This document shows positions 17,626 to 25,884 of a DNA stretch of 64,000 nt, one piece after another. The notes under the pieces were generated by a model, which saw only the letters and a list, made by a program, of their open reading frames with translations, had not been told where the DNA came from and ran no database searches. The DNA lies in NCBI RefSeq assembly GCF_021278985.1, contig NZ_CP082833.1, positions 4,712,001 through 4,776,000 on the forward strand, written 5' to 3'. The stretch's first letter is position 1, and each line of letters starts with the position of its first letter. The translations under genes were made by a program, and so were the position numbers. The DNA comes from Citrobacter rodentium NBRC 105723 = DSM 16636 (lineage in GTDB: Bacteria; Pseudomonadota; Gammaproteobacteria; Enterobacterales; Enterobacteriaceae).

Positions 17626-17627
17626 GG

Positions 17628-18332
17628 TTAACGTCGGTTGCCGAAAATGCGCAGCAGCATCAGGAACAGGTTGATAAAGTCCAGATACAGCGTTAACGCC
17701 CCGAGAATGGAGTATTTGCGCAGGTTAGAACTGTCGCGCACGTCAATCTGCTCGCCGATATTTTTCAGCTTCTGGGTGTCATAGGCGGTCAGCGCCACAA
17801 ACACCACCACCCCGATATAGGTCACCGCCCACATCAGCGCTTCACTCTTCAGCCAGAAGTTAACCAGCGACGCCAGAATGATGCCGATCAGCGCCATAAA
17901 CAGGATATTCCCCCAGCTGCTCAGGTCGCGTTTGGTGGTATAACCCCACAGGCTCATCACGCCGAACATTCCGCCGCTCACCACAAAGGTGCTGGCAATA
18001 GAGGATGCGGTATAGATGATAAAAATGCTGGAGAGCGTAAGCCCGGTCAGCGCCGAGTAAAGCATAAACAGCGTGGTCATCACTCCGGCACTGAGCCGGT
18101 TAATCAGACCGGACAGTACAAAGACGACGGCAAGCTGGGCAATGACCAGGCCAAAGAAAAAGAGCCTGTTGGTATAAAGTAATTCTATAAAAGCAGCGGA
18201 ATGCGACGCATACCATGCAATAAACGCCGTCAGCAGCAGTCCGACGGTCATCCAGCCGTATACCTGCGCCATATAAGTTTGCAGACCGGAACGCGTCTGC
18301 ACGATTGAATCGGATCGTGGAAATCTGTCCAT
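17628..18332 (-). CDS. ybhL: Bax inhibitor-1 family membrane protein YbhL
   Basis: 234 codons from the ATG at 18332, preceded by CAGGAGATTATC; this gives the same length as E. coli YbhL. Seven hydrophobic segments fill residues about 28-230, typical of the BI-1/YccA family of inner-membrane proteins. Conserved C-terminal features include the segment VFVALTAYDTQKLKNIGEQI. Function in bacteria is not settled; eukaryotic relatives are calcium-leak channels. It lies 50 bp downstream of moaE in the same direction. Confidence 0.9.
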   Translation of the reverse strand: MDRFPRSDSIVQTRSGLQTYMAQVYGWMTVGLLLTAFIAWYASHSAAFIELLYTNRLFFFGLVIAQLAVVFVLSGLINRLSAGVMTTLFMLYSALTGLTLSSIFIIYTASSIASTFVVSGGMFGVMSLWGYTTKRDLSSWGNILFMALIGIILASLVNFWLKSEALMWAVTYIGVVVFVALTAYDTQKLKNIGEQIDVRDSSNLRKYSILGALTLYLDFINLFLMLLRIFGNRR

Positions 18333-18382
18333 GATAATCTCCTGGTTAAAAAGTGACACTATTATAAGCGTATCACATTCTG

Positions 18383-18835
18383 CTACCAGCGTTTTGCTGC
18401 CTGCCGATCGCTGTCACGCGCTTCCACCCAGCGCTCGCCCTCCGGCGTCGCCTCGCGCTTCCAGAACGGCGCGCGGGTTTTCAGATAATCCATAATAAAC
18501 TGTCCGGCTTCAAAGGCGCTGCTGCGATGCGCGCTGGTGACGCCGACAAAGACGATCTCATCGCCCGGCCACAGTTCACCGATGCGATGAATCACCGTCA
18601 CGCGTCCCAGCGGCCAGCGGGCGCGGGCTTCGGTAACGATTTCGCCGAGCGCTTTCTCGGTCATCCCCGGATAGTGCTCCAGCGTCAGCGCCTTTACGTT
18701 GTCGCCAAGATTATGGTTGCGCACTTTTCCGGTAAACGTCACCACCGCGCCGTCTTCGTCACGCTCCGCCAGCCACGGGTACTCTTCCCCAACGCTGAAC
18801 GGCGCAGGATCGACAACAATTTTTGTCTCCGCCAT
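18383..18835 (-). CDS. moaE: Molybdopterin synthase catalytic subunit MoaE
   Basis: 150 codons. MoaE, with two MoaD subunits, inserts the dithiolene sulfurs into cyclic pyranopterin phosphate to make molybdopterin. Family features visible: DGAVVTFTGKVRNHNLG, EHYPGMTEKAL, IHRIGELWPGDEIVFVGVTS, and the Lys-containing loop KTRAPFWKRE near 119-128 that contacts the MoaD tail. It follows moaD after one base and is last of the moa genes. Confidence 0.95.
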   Translation of the reverse strand: MAETKIVVDPAPFSVGEEYPWLAERDEDGAVVTFTGKVRNHNLGDNVKALTLEHYPGMTEKALGEIVTEARARWPLGRVTVIHRIGELWPGDEIVFVGVTSAHRSSAFEAGQFIMDYLKTRAPFWKREATPEGERWVEARDSDRQAAKRW

Positions 18836-18836
18836 C

Positions 18837-19082
18837 TCAGCCCCCTGTCACCGGCGGGAAGAAGGCCACTTCATCCCCTGCCGACAGCGGATGATCGAAA
18901 CTGACCAGCGTCTGATTAACCGCCGCCAGCAGCTTGCCATCCTCCAGCGCCAGCGCCCAGCGCCCGCCGTTGGCCGCCAGATGCTGACGCAGCGCGCTAA
19001 CCGTCGGAAAATCGTCCGCTACTTCCAGCGTATCAGTACCCACCAGTTCACGAACCTGGGCGAAAAAAAGAACCTTAATCAT
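18837..19082 (-). CDS. moaD: Molybdopterin synthase sulfur carrier MoaD
   Basis: 81 codons from the ATG at 19082 (MIKVLFFAQVRELVGTDTLE). It is a ubiquitin-fold protein ending in the required Gly-Gly (FFPPVTGG), which is thiocarboxylated to donate sulfur to MoaE. The start overlaps the end of moaC by 8 bp. The length equals E. coli MoaD; a longer reading frame upstream lies inside moaC and is not used. Confidence 0.95.
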   Translation of the reverse strand: MIKVLFFAQVRELVGTDTLEVADDFPTVSALRQHLAANGGRWALALEDGKLLAAVNQTLVSFDHPLSAGDEVAFFPPVTGG

Positions 19083-19560
19083 CAGCGTCCGCCTTAAAAT
19101 CACCGGATTTGCCGCCGCTTTTCGCCAGCAGGCGAACCGGGCCAATCACCATATCCTTCTGTACCGCTTTACACATGTCGTAAATGGTCAGCGCGGCGAC
19201 GGATGCCGCCGTTAATGCCTCCATCTCTACGCCGGTTTTTCCCGTCAGGCGACACAGCGATTCAATGCGCACGCGGTTGTGCTCAGGCTCGGCCTGTAGC
19301 TGCACTTCAACTTTGCTCAGCAGCAGCGGATGACACAGCGGGATCAGCTCCCAGGTACGTTTCGCCGCCTGGATACCGGCAATGCGCGCGGTGGCGAACA
19401 CGTCGCCTTTATGGTGGCTGCCGTCAATAATCATCGCCAGCGTTTCGCTGCGCATGGTGACAAAAGCCTCGGCGCGCGCTTCGCGGACGGTTTCCGCTTT
19501 CGCGGAAACGTCTACCATATGCGCTTCGCCGGCGGCGTTAATGTGGGTCAGTTGCGACAT
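19075..19560 (-). CDS. moaC: Cyclic pyranopterin monophosphate synthase MoaC
   Basis: 161 codons. MoaC completes the first step of molybdenum cofactor synthesis together with MoaA, converting 3',8-cH2GTP to cyclic pyranopterin phosphate. Conserved segments: AGIQAAKRTWELIPLCHPLL, SLCRLTGKTGVEMEALTAAS and CKAVQKDMVIG with catalytic Lys and Asp. It lies 2 bp after moaB and overlaps moaD by 8 bp. Confidence 0.95.
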   Translation of the reverse strand: MSQLTHINAAGEAHMVDVSAKAETVREARAEAFVTMRSETLAMIIDGSHHKGDVFATARIAGIQAAKRTWELIPLCHPLLLSKVEVQLQAEPEHNRVRIESLCRLTGKTGVEMEALTAASVAALTIYDMCKAVQKDMVIGPVRLLAKSGGKSGDFKADADD

Positions 19561-19562
19561 GG

Positions 19563-20075
19563 TTATTTCTTCAGATGAGGGTGGAAATTACACGGACGCG
19601 TGCGCGCGTCAAGCTGCGGCGCGATGATATTCTCCCAGGCAGTCCGACAGGCTTTGGTCGAGCCCGGCATGGCGAAAATCAGCGTCTTATTGGCGACGCC
19701 GGCAACCGCGCGCGACTGTAGCGTCGCGGTGCCAATCTCCTCGAATGACAGCATTCGGAACACTTCGCCAAAGCCTTCAACTTCGCGGTCGAACAGCGGC
19801 AGCAGCGCTTCCGGCGCCTGATCGCCTTCCGTCAGCCCCGTTCCGCCGGTGATCAGCACCACCTGCACATTTTCACTGGCAATCCAGGCGGACACCCGGG
19901 CGCGAATGGCGTAGCGGTTCTCTTTAACGATGGCTTTATCCACCACCTGATGGCCTGCCTCCTGCGCGGCGTCACGCAGAAAATGGCCGGAGGTGTCATC
20001 CTCTTCGCCGCGACGATTCGAAACCGTAAGAATAGCGATACGGGTCGGGATAAATTCAGCGCTTACCTGACTCAT
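19563..20075 (-). CDS. moaB: Molybdopterin biosynthesis protein MoaB
   Basis: 170 codons. MogA/MoaB family with the nucleotide-binding loop VLITGGTGLTEGDQAPEAL and the RSVAG-like RAVAGVANKTLIFAMPGST. In bacteria with MogA, which does the molybdopterin adenylylation, the need for MoaB is unclear. It lies 18 bp after moaA and 2 bp before moaC in the moa operon. Confidence 0.94.
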   Translation of the reverse strand: MSQVSAEFIPTRIAILTVSNRRGEEDDTSGHFLRDAAQEAGHQVVDKAIVKENRYAIRARVSAWIASENVQVVLITGGTGLTEGDQAPEALLPLFDREVEGFGEVFRMLSFEEIGTATLQSRAVAGVANKTLIFAMPGSTKACRTAWENIIAPQLDARTRPCNFHPHLKK

Positions 20076-20093
20076 GGAAAACTCCTTTAGCGA

Positions 20094-21083
20094 TCATCCG
20101 CCAATGTACGATAAGTTTTGCGTAATACCGGTATTGTTCTGATGCAGGAAATGGGTCTGCTTTTTCTCACGCAGCGCCAGAGCGATACGCGCTTCCAGCG
20201 CAGCCTGCTGGTTATCTTCAACCAGCAGATCGCGCAGGCTTATGCCGCCGTCGCCGAACAGACACAGGTGCAGTTTGCCGACGGAGGAGACGCGCAGACG
20301 GTTGCAGGTGGCGCAGAAATCTTTTTCATACGGCATGATAAGGCCGATTTCACCCACATAGTCGGGGTGGCAAAAGACCTGCGCCGGTCCGTCGCTGCGC
20401 TGGCGCAGCTGGTGGATCCAGCCGCGCTTAAGCAGCTCATCGCGCAGGACCTGGCCGGAGATATGATGTTTGCGGAACAGCTCGCTGCCCTGGCCGGTTT
20501 CCATCAGTTCGATGAAGCGCAGCTGAATGGGTCGCGTCTGGATCCAGTTGAGGAAGGTGTCGAGCTGATGATGATTTACGTCGCGCATCAGCACGGTGTT
20601 GACTTTGACCTTATCGAAACCGGCGTCAAAAGCGGCGTCAATACCCGCCATTACCTGCTGAAATTTATCCTGCCCGGTAATGGCGTGAAACTGGCGGGCA
20701 TCGAGGCTGTCAACGCTGACGTTGATGCCGGTCAGTCCGGCGTCGCGCCAGTGCGCGGCATCGCGCGCCAGGCGATAGCCGTTGGTGGTGACGGCTATCT
20801 GGCGGATCGCCGCATTTTCGCGCACGGCGGCGATGATATCGGTAAAGTCGCGACGCAGTGAGGGTTCACCGCCGGTGAGGCGAACTTTCTCAGTGCCGAG
20901 GTTAGCAAAAGCGCGGGTAACCCGGCGAATTTCATCGACGGAGAGAAAACCGTTATTGGTGACGCCGCCGGGCTTGTAGCCATCCGGCAGGCAGTAGGTG
21001 CAACGAAAGTTACACACGTCGGTAATTGACAGGCGCAGGTAGTAAAACTTGCGCGCAAAAGCATCGGTCAGTTGTGAGGCCAT
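20094..21083 (-). CDS. moaA: GTP 3',8-cyclase MoaA (radical SAM)
   Basis: 329 codons from the ATG at 21083; the frame is open further upstream but through the riboswitch RNA. N-terminal radical SAM cluster CNFRCTYC (about 24-31), a second 4Fe-4S site in the C-terminal half (CATCNRLRVSSVGKLHLC), and the C-terminal Gly-Gly (NLSYIGG) required for activity. It carries out the first step of Moco synthesis from GTP. As the first gene of moaABCDE it is controlled by the upstream Moco riboswitch and a ModE operator. Confidence 0.96.
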   Translation of the reverse strand: MASQLTDAFARKFYYLRLSITDVCNFRCTYCLPDGYKPGGVTNNGFLSVDEIRRVTRAFANLGTEKVRLTGGEPSLRRDFTDIIAAVRENAAIRQIAVTTNGYRLARDAAHWRDAGLTGINVSVDSLDARQFHAITGQDKFQQVMAGIDAAFDAGFDKVKVNTVLMRDVNHHQLDTFLNWIQTRPIQLRFIELMETGQGSELFRKHHISGQVLRDELLKRGWIHQLRQRSDGPAQVFCHPDYVGEIGLIMPYEKDFCATCNRLRVSSVGKLHLCLFGDGGISLRDLLVEDNQQAALEARIALALREKKQTHFLHQNNTGITQNLSYIGG

Positions 21084-21085
21084 GT

Positions 21086-21198
21086 ACACCTTTCCAGTAC
21101 GGGAGGCGCAGTCATTTCTTCCTGCACCCTGGTGACAGCGCCTTTGCGCCGCCACGGCCAAAGCACCGTATCAGTTGACCCAGGTGCAGAGGCTAGAG
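21086..21198 (-). ncRNA. Moco riboswitch in the moaA leader
   Basis: On the complement, the moaA leader contains the conserved landmarks of the Moco RNA motif: CTCTGCACCTGGGTCAAC at the 5' side, ATACGGTGCTTTGGCCG in the middle, CACCAGGGTGCAGGAAG, and GCGCCTCCCGTACTGG just before the moaA ribosome site. In E. coli this element lowers moaA expression when cofactor is abundant. A shorter internal stem than the E. coli copy is possible. Boundaries are approximate. Confidence 0.9.
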
Positions 21199-21257
21199 TG
21201 TTTTTAAATTATAAGCCGATACTAGCGCGTAAACGACCACTTTGCCATTTACGCCTT

Positions 21258-21283
21258 ACGCTATATAAACTTATATATAGCGT
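21258..21283 (-). promoter_or_regulatory. ModE-binding site upstream of moaA
   Basis: A perfect inverted repeat, ACGCTATATA / TATATAGCGT with a 6-bp spacer, has the ModE palindrome type. ModE-molybdate is known to activate moaA in E. coli. It lies about 60 bp beyond the riboswitch, where an activator of the moaA promoter is expected. The remaining part of this 396-bp moaA-ybhK gap should also hold the ybhK promoter, which I cannot place. Confidence 0.75.
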
Positions 21284-21479
21284 CACGATCGTGCTATTTC
21301 GCTACAGAATAAGCGAAAATCGCATTTTTGCATTGATATACATCATCTCAGCGTAACCCGCATTTCATCCTAAAGAGGTAGTCGGAAAGAATTTATTTTC
21401 CTTCCCCGTCGTGTGTGAATTGCTGCAAACCGGCGATTTGCGCTACTGTAGCGGGGTAAATCTGACTTCAGGAAATTTT

Positions 21480-22388
21480 ATGCGCAATCGTACGCTGGCT
21501 GACCTGGATCGTGTCGTCGCTCTCGGCGGAGGGCATGGATTAGGACGCGTTCTCTCCTCTCTTTCTTCACTGAGCTCACGCCTGACCGGTATTGTCACCA
21601 CCACCGATAACGGCGGCTCCACCGGACGCATTCGCCGCGCGGAAGGCGGCATCGCCTGGGGCGATATGCGCAACTGTCTTAACCAGCTGATCACCGAACC
21701 GAGCGTCCCCTCGGCGATGTTTGAGTACCGTTTTGGCGGTAACGGCGAACTTTCCGGCCATAACCTCGGAAATTTGATGTTAAAGGCGCTGGACCATCTG
21801 AGCGTGCGGCCTCTGGAGGCAATCAATTTAATTCGCAATCTGCTGAAGGTGGACGCGCATTTAATTCCGATGTCGGAGCTGCCGGTTGACCTGATGGCCA
21901 TTGACGACCAGGGACATGAAGTCTACGGCGAGGTGAATATCGATCAGCTGACTGCCCGGCCGCAGGAGCTGATGCTGTCGCCAAACGTGCCTGCAACGCG
22001 GGAAGCGGTGCAGGCGATTAACGAAGCGGATTTAATCCTGATTGGTCCCGGCAGTTTTTATACCAGCCTGATGCCGATCCTGCTGGTAAGCGATCTGGCG
22101 CAGGCGCTGCGCCGTACCCAGGCGCCGATGGTCTATATCGGCAATCTGGGACGCGAACTGAGCTTGCCGGCAGCCAGCCTGACGCTGGCCGATAAGCTGG
22201 CGATTATGGAGCAGTACGTAGGTAAGCGCGTCATTGATGCCGTAGTGGTCGGGCCGAAGGTGGATGTATCCGCGGTCAGCGACAGAGTGGTGATTCAGGC
22301 GGTGCTCGAAGCCAGCGACATTCCCTATCGCCACGATCGCCAGCTATTGCACAGCGCGCTGGAAAAAGCGGTCCAGGCGCTGGGTTAA
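21480..22388 (+). CDS. ybhK: YvcK/GlmR-family protein YbhK
   Basis: 302 codons from the ATG at 21480 (CAGGAAATTTT before it), equal to E. coli YbhK. CofD/YvcK fold: the glycine-rich start VVALGGGHGLGRVLSSL, TTTDNGGSTGRIR, GDMRNCLNQL, the Asn-rich SGHNLGNLMLKAL, and GPGSFYTSLMPILL. Gram-positive relatives bind UDP-sugars and affect carbon flux to the cell wall; the enterobacterial role is not defined. It is divergent from moaA and convergent with uvrB. Confidence 0.9.
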   Translation: MRNRTLADLDRVVALGGGHGLGRVLSSLSSLSSRLTGIVTTTDNGGSTGRIRRAEGGIAWGDMRNCLNQLITEPSVPSAMFEYRFGGNGELSGHNLGNLMLKALDHLSVRPLEAINLIRNLLKVDAHLIPMSELPVDLMAIDDQGHEVYGEVNIDQLTARPQELMLSPNVPATREAVQAINEADLILIGPGSFYTSLMPILLVSDLAQALRRTQAPMVYIGNLGRELSLPAASLTLADKLAIMEQYVGKRVIDAVVVGPKVDVSAVSDRVVIQAVLEASDIPYRHDRQLLHSALEKAVQALG

Positions 22389-22413
22389 TCGTATGAGTTA
22401 ATGATTTACGGCT

Positions 22414-22573
22414 GGCCGGATAAGGGGTTTACCCCGCCATCCGGCGGTGCACGATGCCAGGTATCAGACCGTAGGCCGGATAAGGGGTTTACCCCGCCAT
22501 CCGGCGGTGCACGATGCCAGATATCAGGCCGTAGGCCGGATAAGGGGGTTTACCCCGCCATCCGGCATGTGCC
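22414..22573. repeat. Tandem BIME, 60-bp period
   Basis: A REP pair (GGCCGGATAAGGGGTTTACC ... CGCCATCCGG) is repeated with exact 60-bp period from 22414, 22474 and 22534. The first two copies differ at three or four bases; the third has one extra G and loses identity after the second REP arm. It sits between the convergent ybhK and uvrB genes and likely marks both 3' ends. Confidence 0.92.
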
Positions 22574-22611
22574 TCGCCGGGCTTTTCCTGATACTCCTGC
22601 GAAACAACTGA

Positions 22612-24633
22612 TTACGAGGCCGCGATAAACAGCTCGCGTAGCTGATGCAGCTGGTCGCGGATCTGCGCCGCTTCTTCGAACTCGAGGTTTTGCGCATGCT
22701 GCATCATCTGCCCCTCCAGCTCGTGGATCTTCTGCTGCAGCGCCTTCGGCGACATATCCATCTCGACGCTATCCGCCTTCGCCGTAGAGCGTGACTTGCC
22801 CCTGCCCTTCGCTTTGGTCTTCGCGATGTTCTGCCCCAGCGCCAGAATATCGACCACTTTCTTGTTCAGCCCCTGCGGCGTAATACCGTGTTCGGCGTTG
22901 TACTGCTGCTGTTTCTCCCGACGACGCTCGGTCTCGCTAATCGCCTTCGCCATCGACGCGGTGATCTTATCACCATACAGAATCGCTTTACCGTTAACGT
23001 TACGCGCCGCACGGCCAATGGTCTGAATCAGCGAACGTTCGGAACGCAGGAACCCTTCTTTATCGGCGTCAAGAATCGCTACCAGCGACACCTCCGGCAT
23101 GTCGAGACCTTCCCGCAGCAGGTTGATCCCCACCAGCACGTCAAACTCGCCCAGGCGCAGGTCGCGAATAATTTCCATCCGCTCAACGGTATCGATGTCC
23201 GAGTGCAGATAACGCACCCGCTCGCCGTGCTCCTCCAGATACTCGGTGAGATCTTCCGCCATCCGTTTGGTCAGGGTGGTGACCAGCACGCGCTCGTTGA
23301 TTGACGCGCGGGCGCGGATTTCAGAGAGCAGATCGTCCACCTGGGTCGCCACTGGACGCACCTCGATCACCGGATCCAGCAGGCCGGTCGGACGTACAAC
23401 CTGATCCACCACGTCGCCGCCCGATTTCTCCAGCTCATAGTTCCCCGGCGTCGCGGAGACGTAAATAGTCTGCGGCGCCAGCGCCTCAAACTCCTCGAAC
23501 TTCAGCGGACGGTTATCCAGCGCGGAGGGCAGACGGAAACCGTACTCCACCAGCGTCTCTTTACGCGCCCGGTCGCCGCGGTACATACCGCCAATCTGCG
23601 GAATGGTCACGTGCGATTCATCAACGACTAACAGGCCGTCCGCCGGCAGGTAGTCAAACAGCGTCGGCGGCGGCTCGCCCGGCCCGCGCCCGGAGAGATA
23701 GCGCGAGTAGTTTTCAATCCCCGAGCAGTAGCCGAGCTCGTTCATCATCTCAAGATCAAACTGGGTACGCTGGCTCAGGCGCTGTTCTTCCAGCAGCTTG
23801 TTATTCGCCAGCAGGCTTTTCCGCCGCTCGCCCAGTTCGTCTTTAATCTCTTCCATCGCCTGCAAAATGCGCTCGCGCGGCGTCACATAGTGCGTTTTGG
23901 GATAGATGGTATAGCGCGGAACGGTGCCTTCCACATGCCCGGTCAGCGGGTCAAACAGCGACAGCCGCTCCACCTCTTCGTCAAACAGCTCCACGCGCAG
24001 CGCGATGTCGTCGGATTCCGCCGGGAAGATATCAATCACCTCGCCGCGCACGCGGAAGGTGCCGCGCTGGAAAGCCTGATCGTTACGGGTATATTGCAGT
24101 TCGGCCAGACGGCGCAGGATGGCGCGCTGGTCGATAATCATCCCCACCGTCAGGTGCAGCATCATCTTCAGATACAGGTCCGGATCGCCCAGGCCGTAGA
24201 TCGCCGACACCGAGGCCACCACCACCACGTCGCGACGTTCCAGCAGCGCTTTGGTCGCCGACAGGCGCATCTGCTCAATATGCTCGTTTACCGACGCATC
24301 TTTTTCGATGAAGGTATCGGAGCTGGGCACGTAAGCTTCCGGCTGGTAATAGTCGTAGTAGGAGACGAAGTACTCGACGGCGTTATCCGGGAAGAACTCT
24401 TTCATCTCGCCGTACAGCTGCGCCGCCAGGGTTTTGTTCGGCGCCAGCACCATCGTCGGACGCTGGAGATCCGCGATCACGTTGGCGATAGTGAACGTTT
24501 TCCCCGATCCCGTTACGCCAAGCAGCGTCTGATGCGCCAGACCATCCTCCAGCCCCTCTTTCAGGCGGCGGATCGCCTCGGGCTGATCGCCTGACGGTTT
24601 AAATGCGGAATTCAGTTTGAACGGTTTACTCAT
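22612..24633 (-). CDS. uvrB: UvrABC excision nuclease subunit B
   Basis: 673 codons, same length as E. coli UvrB. Helicase-fold ATPase with Walker A GVTGSGKTFT (about 39-48), the beta-hairpin that inserts between DNA strands (YYDYYQPEAYVPSSDTF region), DESH box (LLVVDESHVT), helicase motif VI IQTIGRAARN, and the C-terminal UVR domain (LEFEEAAQIRDQLHQLRE) that contacts UvrC. It verifies damage in nucleotide excision repair. A LexA box lies about 75-95 bp upstream, so SOS induction is expected. Confidence 0.97.
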   Translation of the reverse strand: MSKPFKLNSAFKPSGDQPEAIRRLKEGLEDGLAHQTLLGVTGSGKTFTIANVIADLQRPTMVLAPNKTLAAQLYGEMKEFFPDNAVEYFVSYYDYYQPEAYVPSSDTFIEKDASVNEHIEQMRLSATKALLERRDVVVVASVSAIYGLGDPDLYLKMMLHLTVGMIIDQRAILRRLAELQYTRNDQAFQRGTFRVRGEVIDIFPAESDDIALRVELFDEEVERLSLFDPLTGHVEGTVPRYTIYPKTHYVTPRERILQAMEEIKDELGERRKSLLANNKLLEEQRLSQRTQFDLEMMNELGYCSGIENYSRYLSGRGPGEPPPTLFDYLPADGLLVVDESHVTIPQIGGMYRGDRARKETLVEYGFRLPSALDNRPLKFEEFEALAPQTIYVSATPGNYELEKSGGDVVDQVVRPTGLLDPVIEVRPVATQVDDLLSEIRARASINERVLVTTLTKRMAEDLTEYLEEHGERVRYLHSDIDTVERMEIIRDLRLGEFDVLVGINLLREGLDMPEVSLVAILDADKEGFLRSERSLIQTIGRAARNVNGKAILYGDKITASMAKAISETERRREKQQQYNAEHGITPQGLNKKVVDILALGQNIAKTKAKGRGKSRSTAKADSVEMDMSPKALQQKIHELEGQMMQHAQNLEFEEAAQIRDQLHQLRELFIAAS

Positions 24634-24706
24634 GAGCGGCTACCTGAAGCAATGGGCGGGCAGGATTGTAATTTTACTCGCAGAGGATAATATTGCCAGT
24701 AAAAAA

Positions 24707-24726
24707 TACTGGATGAAAAAACAGTA
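24707..24726 (-). promoter_or_regulatory. LexA (SOS) box of uvrB
   Basis: TACTGGATGAAAAAACAGTA fits the LexA consensus TACTG(TA)5CAGTA, with CTG-N10-CAG at 24709-24724. It lies 74-93 bp before the uvrB start, as in E. coli. An overlapping perfect repeat CCAGTA-A5-TACTGG (24696-24712) is adjacent. Confidence 0.9.
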
Positions 24727-25197
24727 GCGCATGGGCGAATTTGTGTTACGCGCCGACACCGCAAACTGAAGGCGGATAAAATTTCAGCGCCAACAAGATA
24801 ATACACTGGTCAGCGGGGTTATCCCCAGACCAATTGTTTCATTAACATTGTCAAGTCCTGTCATGAAACTTTTATTGCACTCAATGACGGTTTCTTGACA
24901 GCCATTGATTTTATTTAACCAATTGAAATTTAAATAATATTTAACAAAGGCGTCTTTCGCGTCAATTTGGCTGGAAGCCGCGTGTTCTCTCGCTTACCCT
25001 GCGTTTTCTAACTCTAATACACAAGGTTATCCACAGGAATAGTGGATAACTGCTTCCAGCCCGTATGCCCCGCCGCCTGGCAATTTCGCCCCGCAGAGCA
25101 TTTCGGCGGCGATAAAAAAAAATTATCACTAATTTTTGATTTTAATCAGCTAACGAAACGGTCCGCTGAGGCGAGAGCTGGCTCGCAATTTCGCCTT
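24727..25197. promoter_or_regulatory. uvrB-bioD gap with DnaA boxes and a hairpin
   Basis: No gene is seen in these 471 bases. A consensus DnaA box TTATCCACA lies at 25027-25035 with an inverted near-match (complement TTATCCACT) at 25041-25049, and a weaker TTATCCCCA lies at 24819-24827. An imperfect dyad spans 24849-24900 (TGTCAAG ... CTTGACA with an inner GTCAT/ATGAC pair). DnaA control of the E. coli uvrB upstream region has been reported, which fits. The bioBFCD transcript from the right must end somewhere here. Confidence 0.65.
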
Positions 25198-25884
25198 TTA
25201 TTTGCCGCTCAGACGGCTAAGATCGAGATATTGTCCTGTGGCGGCGCTTTCCGCATTGACCGCAAGCCACGGGATTTCGCCCAACAGGGGCGCAGGTATC
25301 ATCTGGCTGAGCGCCGCCATGTACTCACGGTGGCGTTTTCCCGGCGGCTGGAGATTATTAGCGACCCAGCCAGCAAGAGTTAGCCCCGCCTGGCGGACGG
25401 CCTGCGCGGTCAGCAGAGCATGGTTGATGCAGCCCAGCTTCACGCCGACCACCAGTATTACCGGCAACTGTTCCGCCTGCACCCAGTCGGCGAAGGTAAA
25501 GTTCGCCGCCAGCGGGGTGAACCAGCCGCCCGCCCCCTCCACCAGCACCCACTCCGCCTGCGTTTCCAGCGCGCGCAGCCCCGCCGACATCACGCCCGCC
25601 TCGATGGGCCTGCCCTCTTCGGCGCTGACAATGTGCGGCGAGGTCGGCTCGGCGAAGGTATAAGGATTCACCGCTGCGTACTCCAGCGGCAGGCTGCTGC
25701 GGCGCTGGAGCGCAAGGGCGTCGCTATTGCGCTGCCCCAGCGGCGTCATGTCGCTGCCGGAAGCGACCGGCTTATAGCCCGCCGTGCACAGTCCTGCTCG
25801 CCCTGCCGCCTGCAGCAAGGCGCAGCTGACGACGGTTTTTCCGACCTCGGTGTCGGTTCCGGTAACAAAATAGCGTTCAGTCAC
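25198..25884 (-). CDS. bioD: Dethiobiotin synthetase BioD
   Basis: 228 codons from a GTG at 25884, preceded by AGGAGTCATTGAAC; an upstream ATG at 25902 lies inside bioC without a ribosome site. ATP-binding P-loop FVTGTDTEVGKTVVSCALLQ (about 5-24), catalytic Lys in AGYKPVASG, and VLVEGAGGWFTPL. It closes the ureido ring of dethiobiotin from DAPA, CO2 and ATP. It overlaps bioC by 8 bp and is the last gene of bioBFCD. The C-terminal few residues extend beyond E. coli BioD. Confidence 0.94.
   Translation of the reverse strand: MTERYFVTGTDTEVGKTVVSCALLQAAGRAGLCTAGYKPVASGSDMTPLGQRNSDALALQRRSSLPLEYAAVNPYTFAEPTSPHIVSAEEGRPIEAGVMSAGLRALETQAEWVLVEGAGGWFTPLAANFTFADWVQAEQLPVILVVGVKLGCINHALLTAQAVRQAGLTLAGWVANNLQPPGKRHREYMAALSQMIPAPLLGEIPWLAVNAESAATGQYLDLSRLSGK

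Noticed and set aside
22414..22573. CRISPR-like repeat arrays (also 17518-17573 and 50682-50834)
   Set aside because: The units are REP/BIME palindromes or 7-bp slippage repeats with no unique spacers, and no cas genes are in the window.
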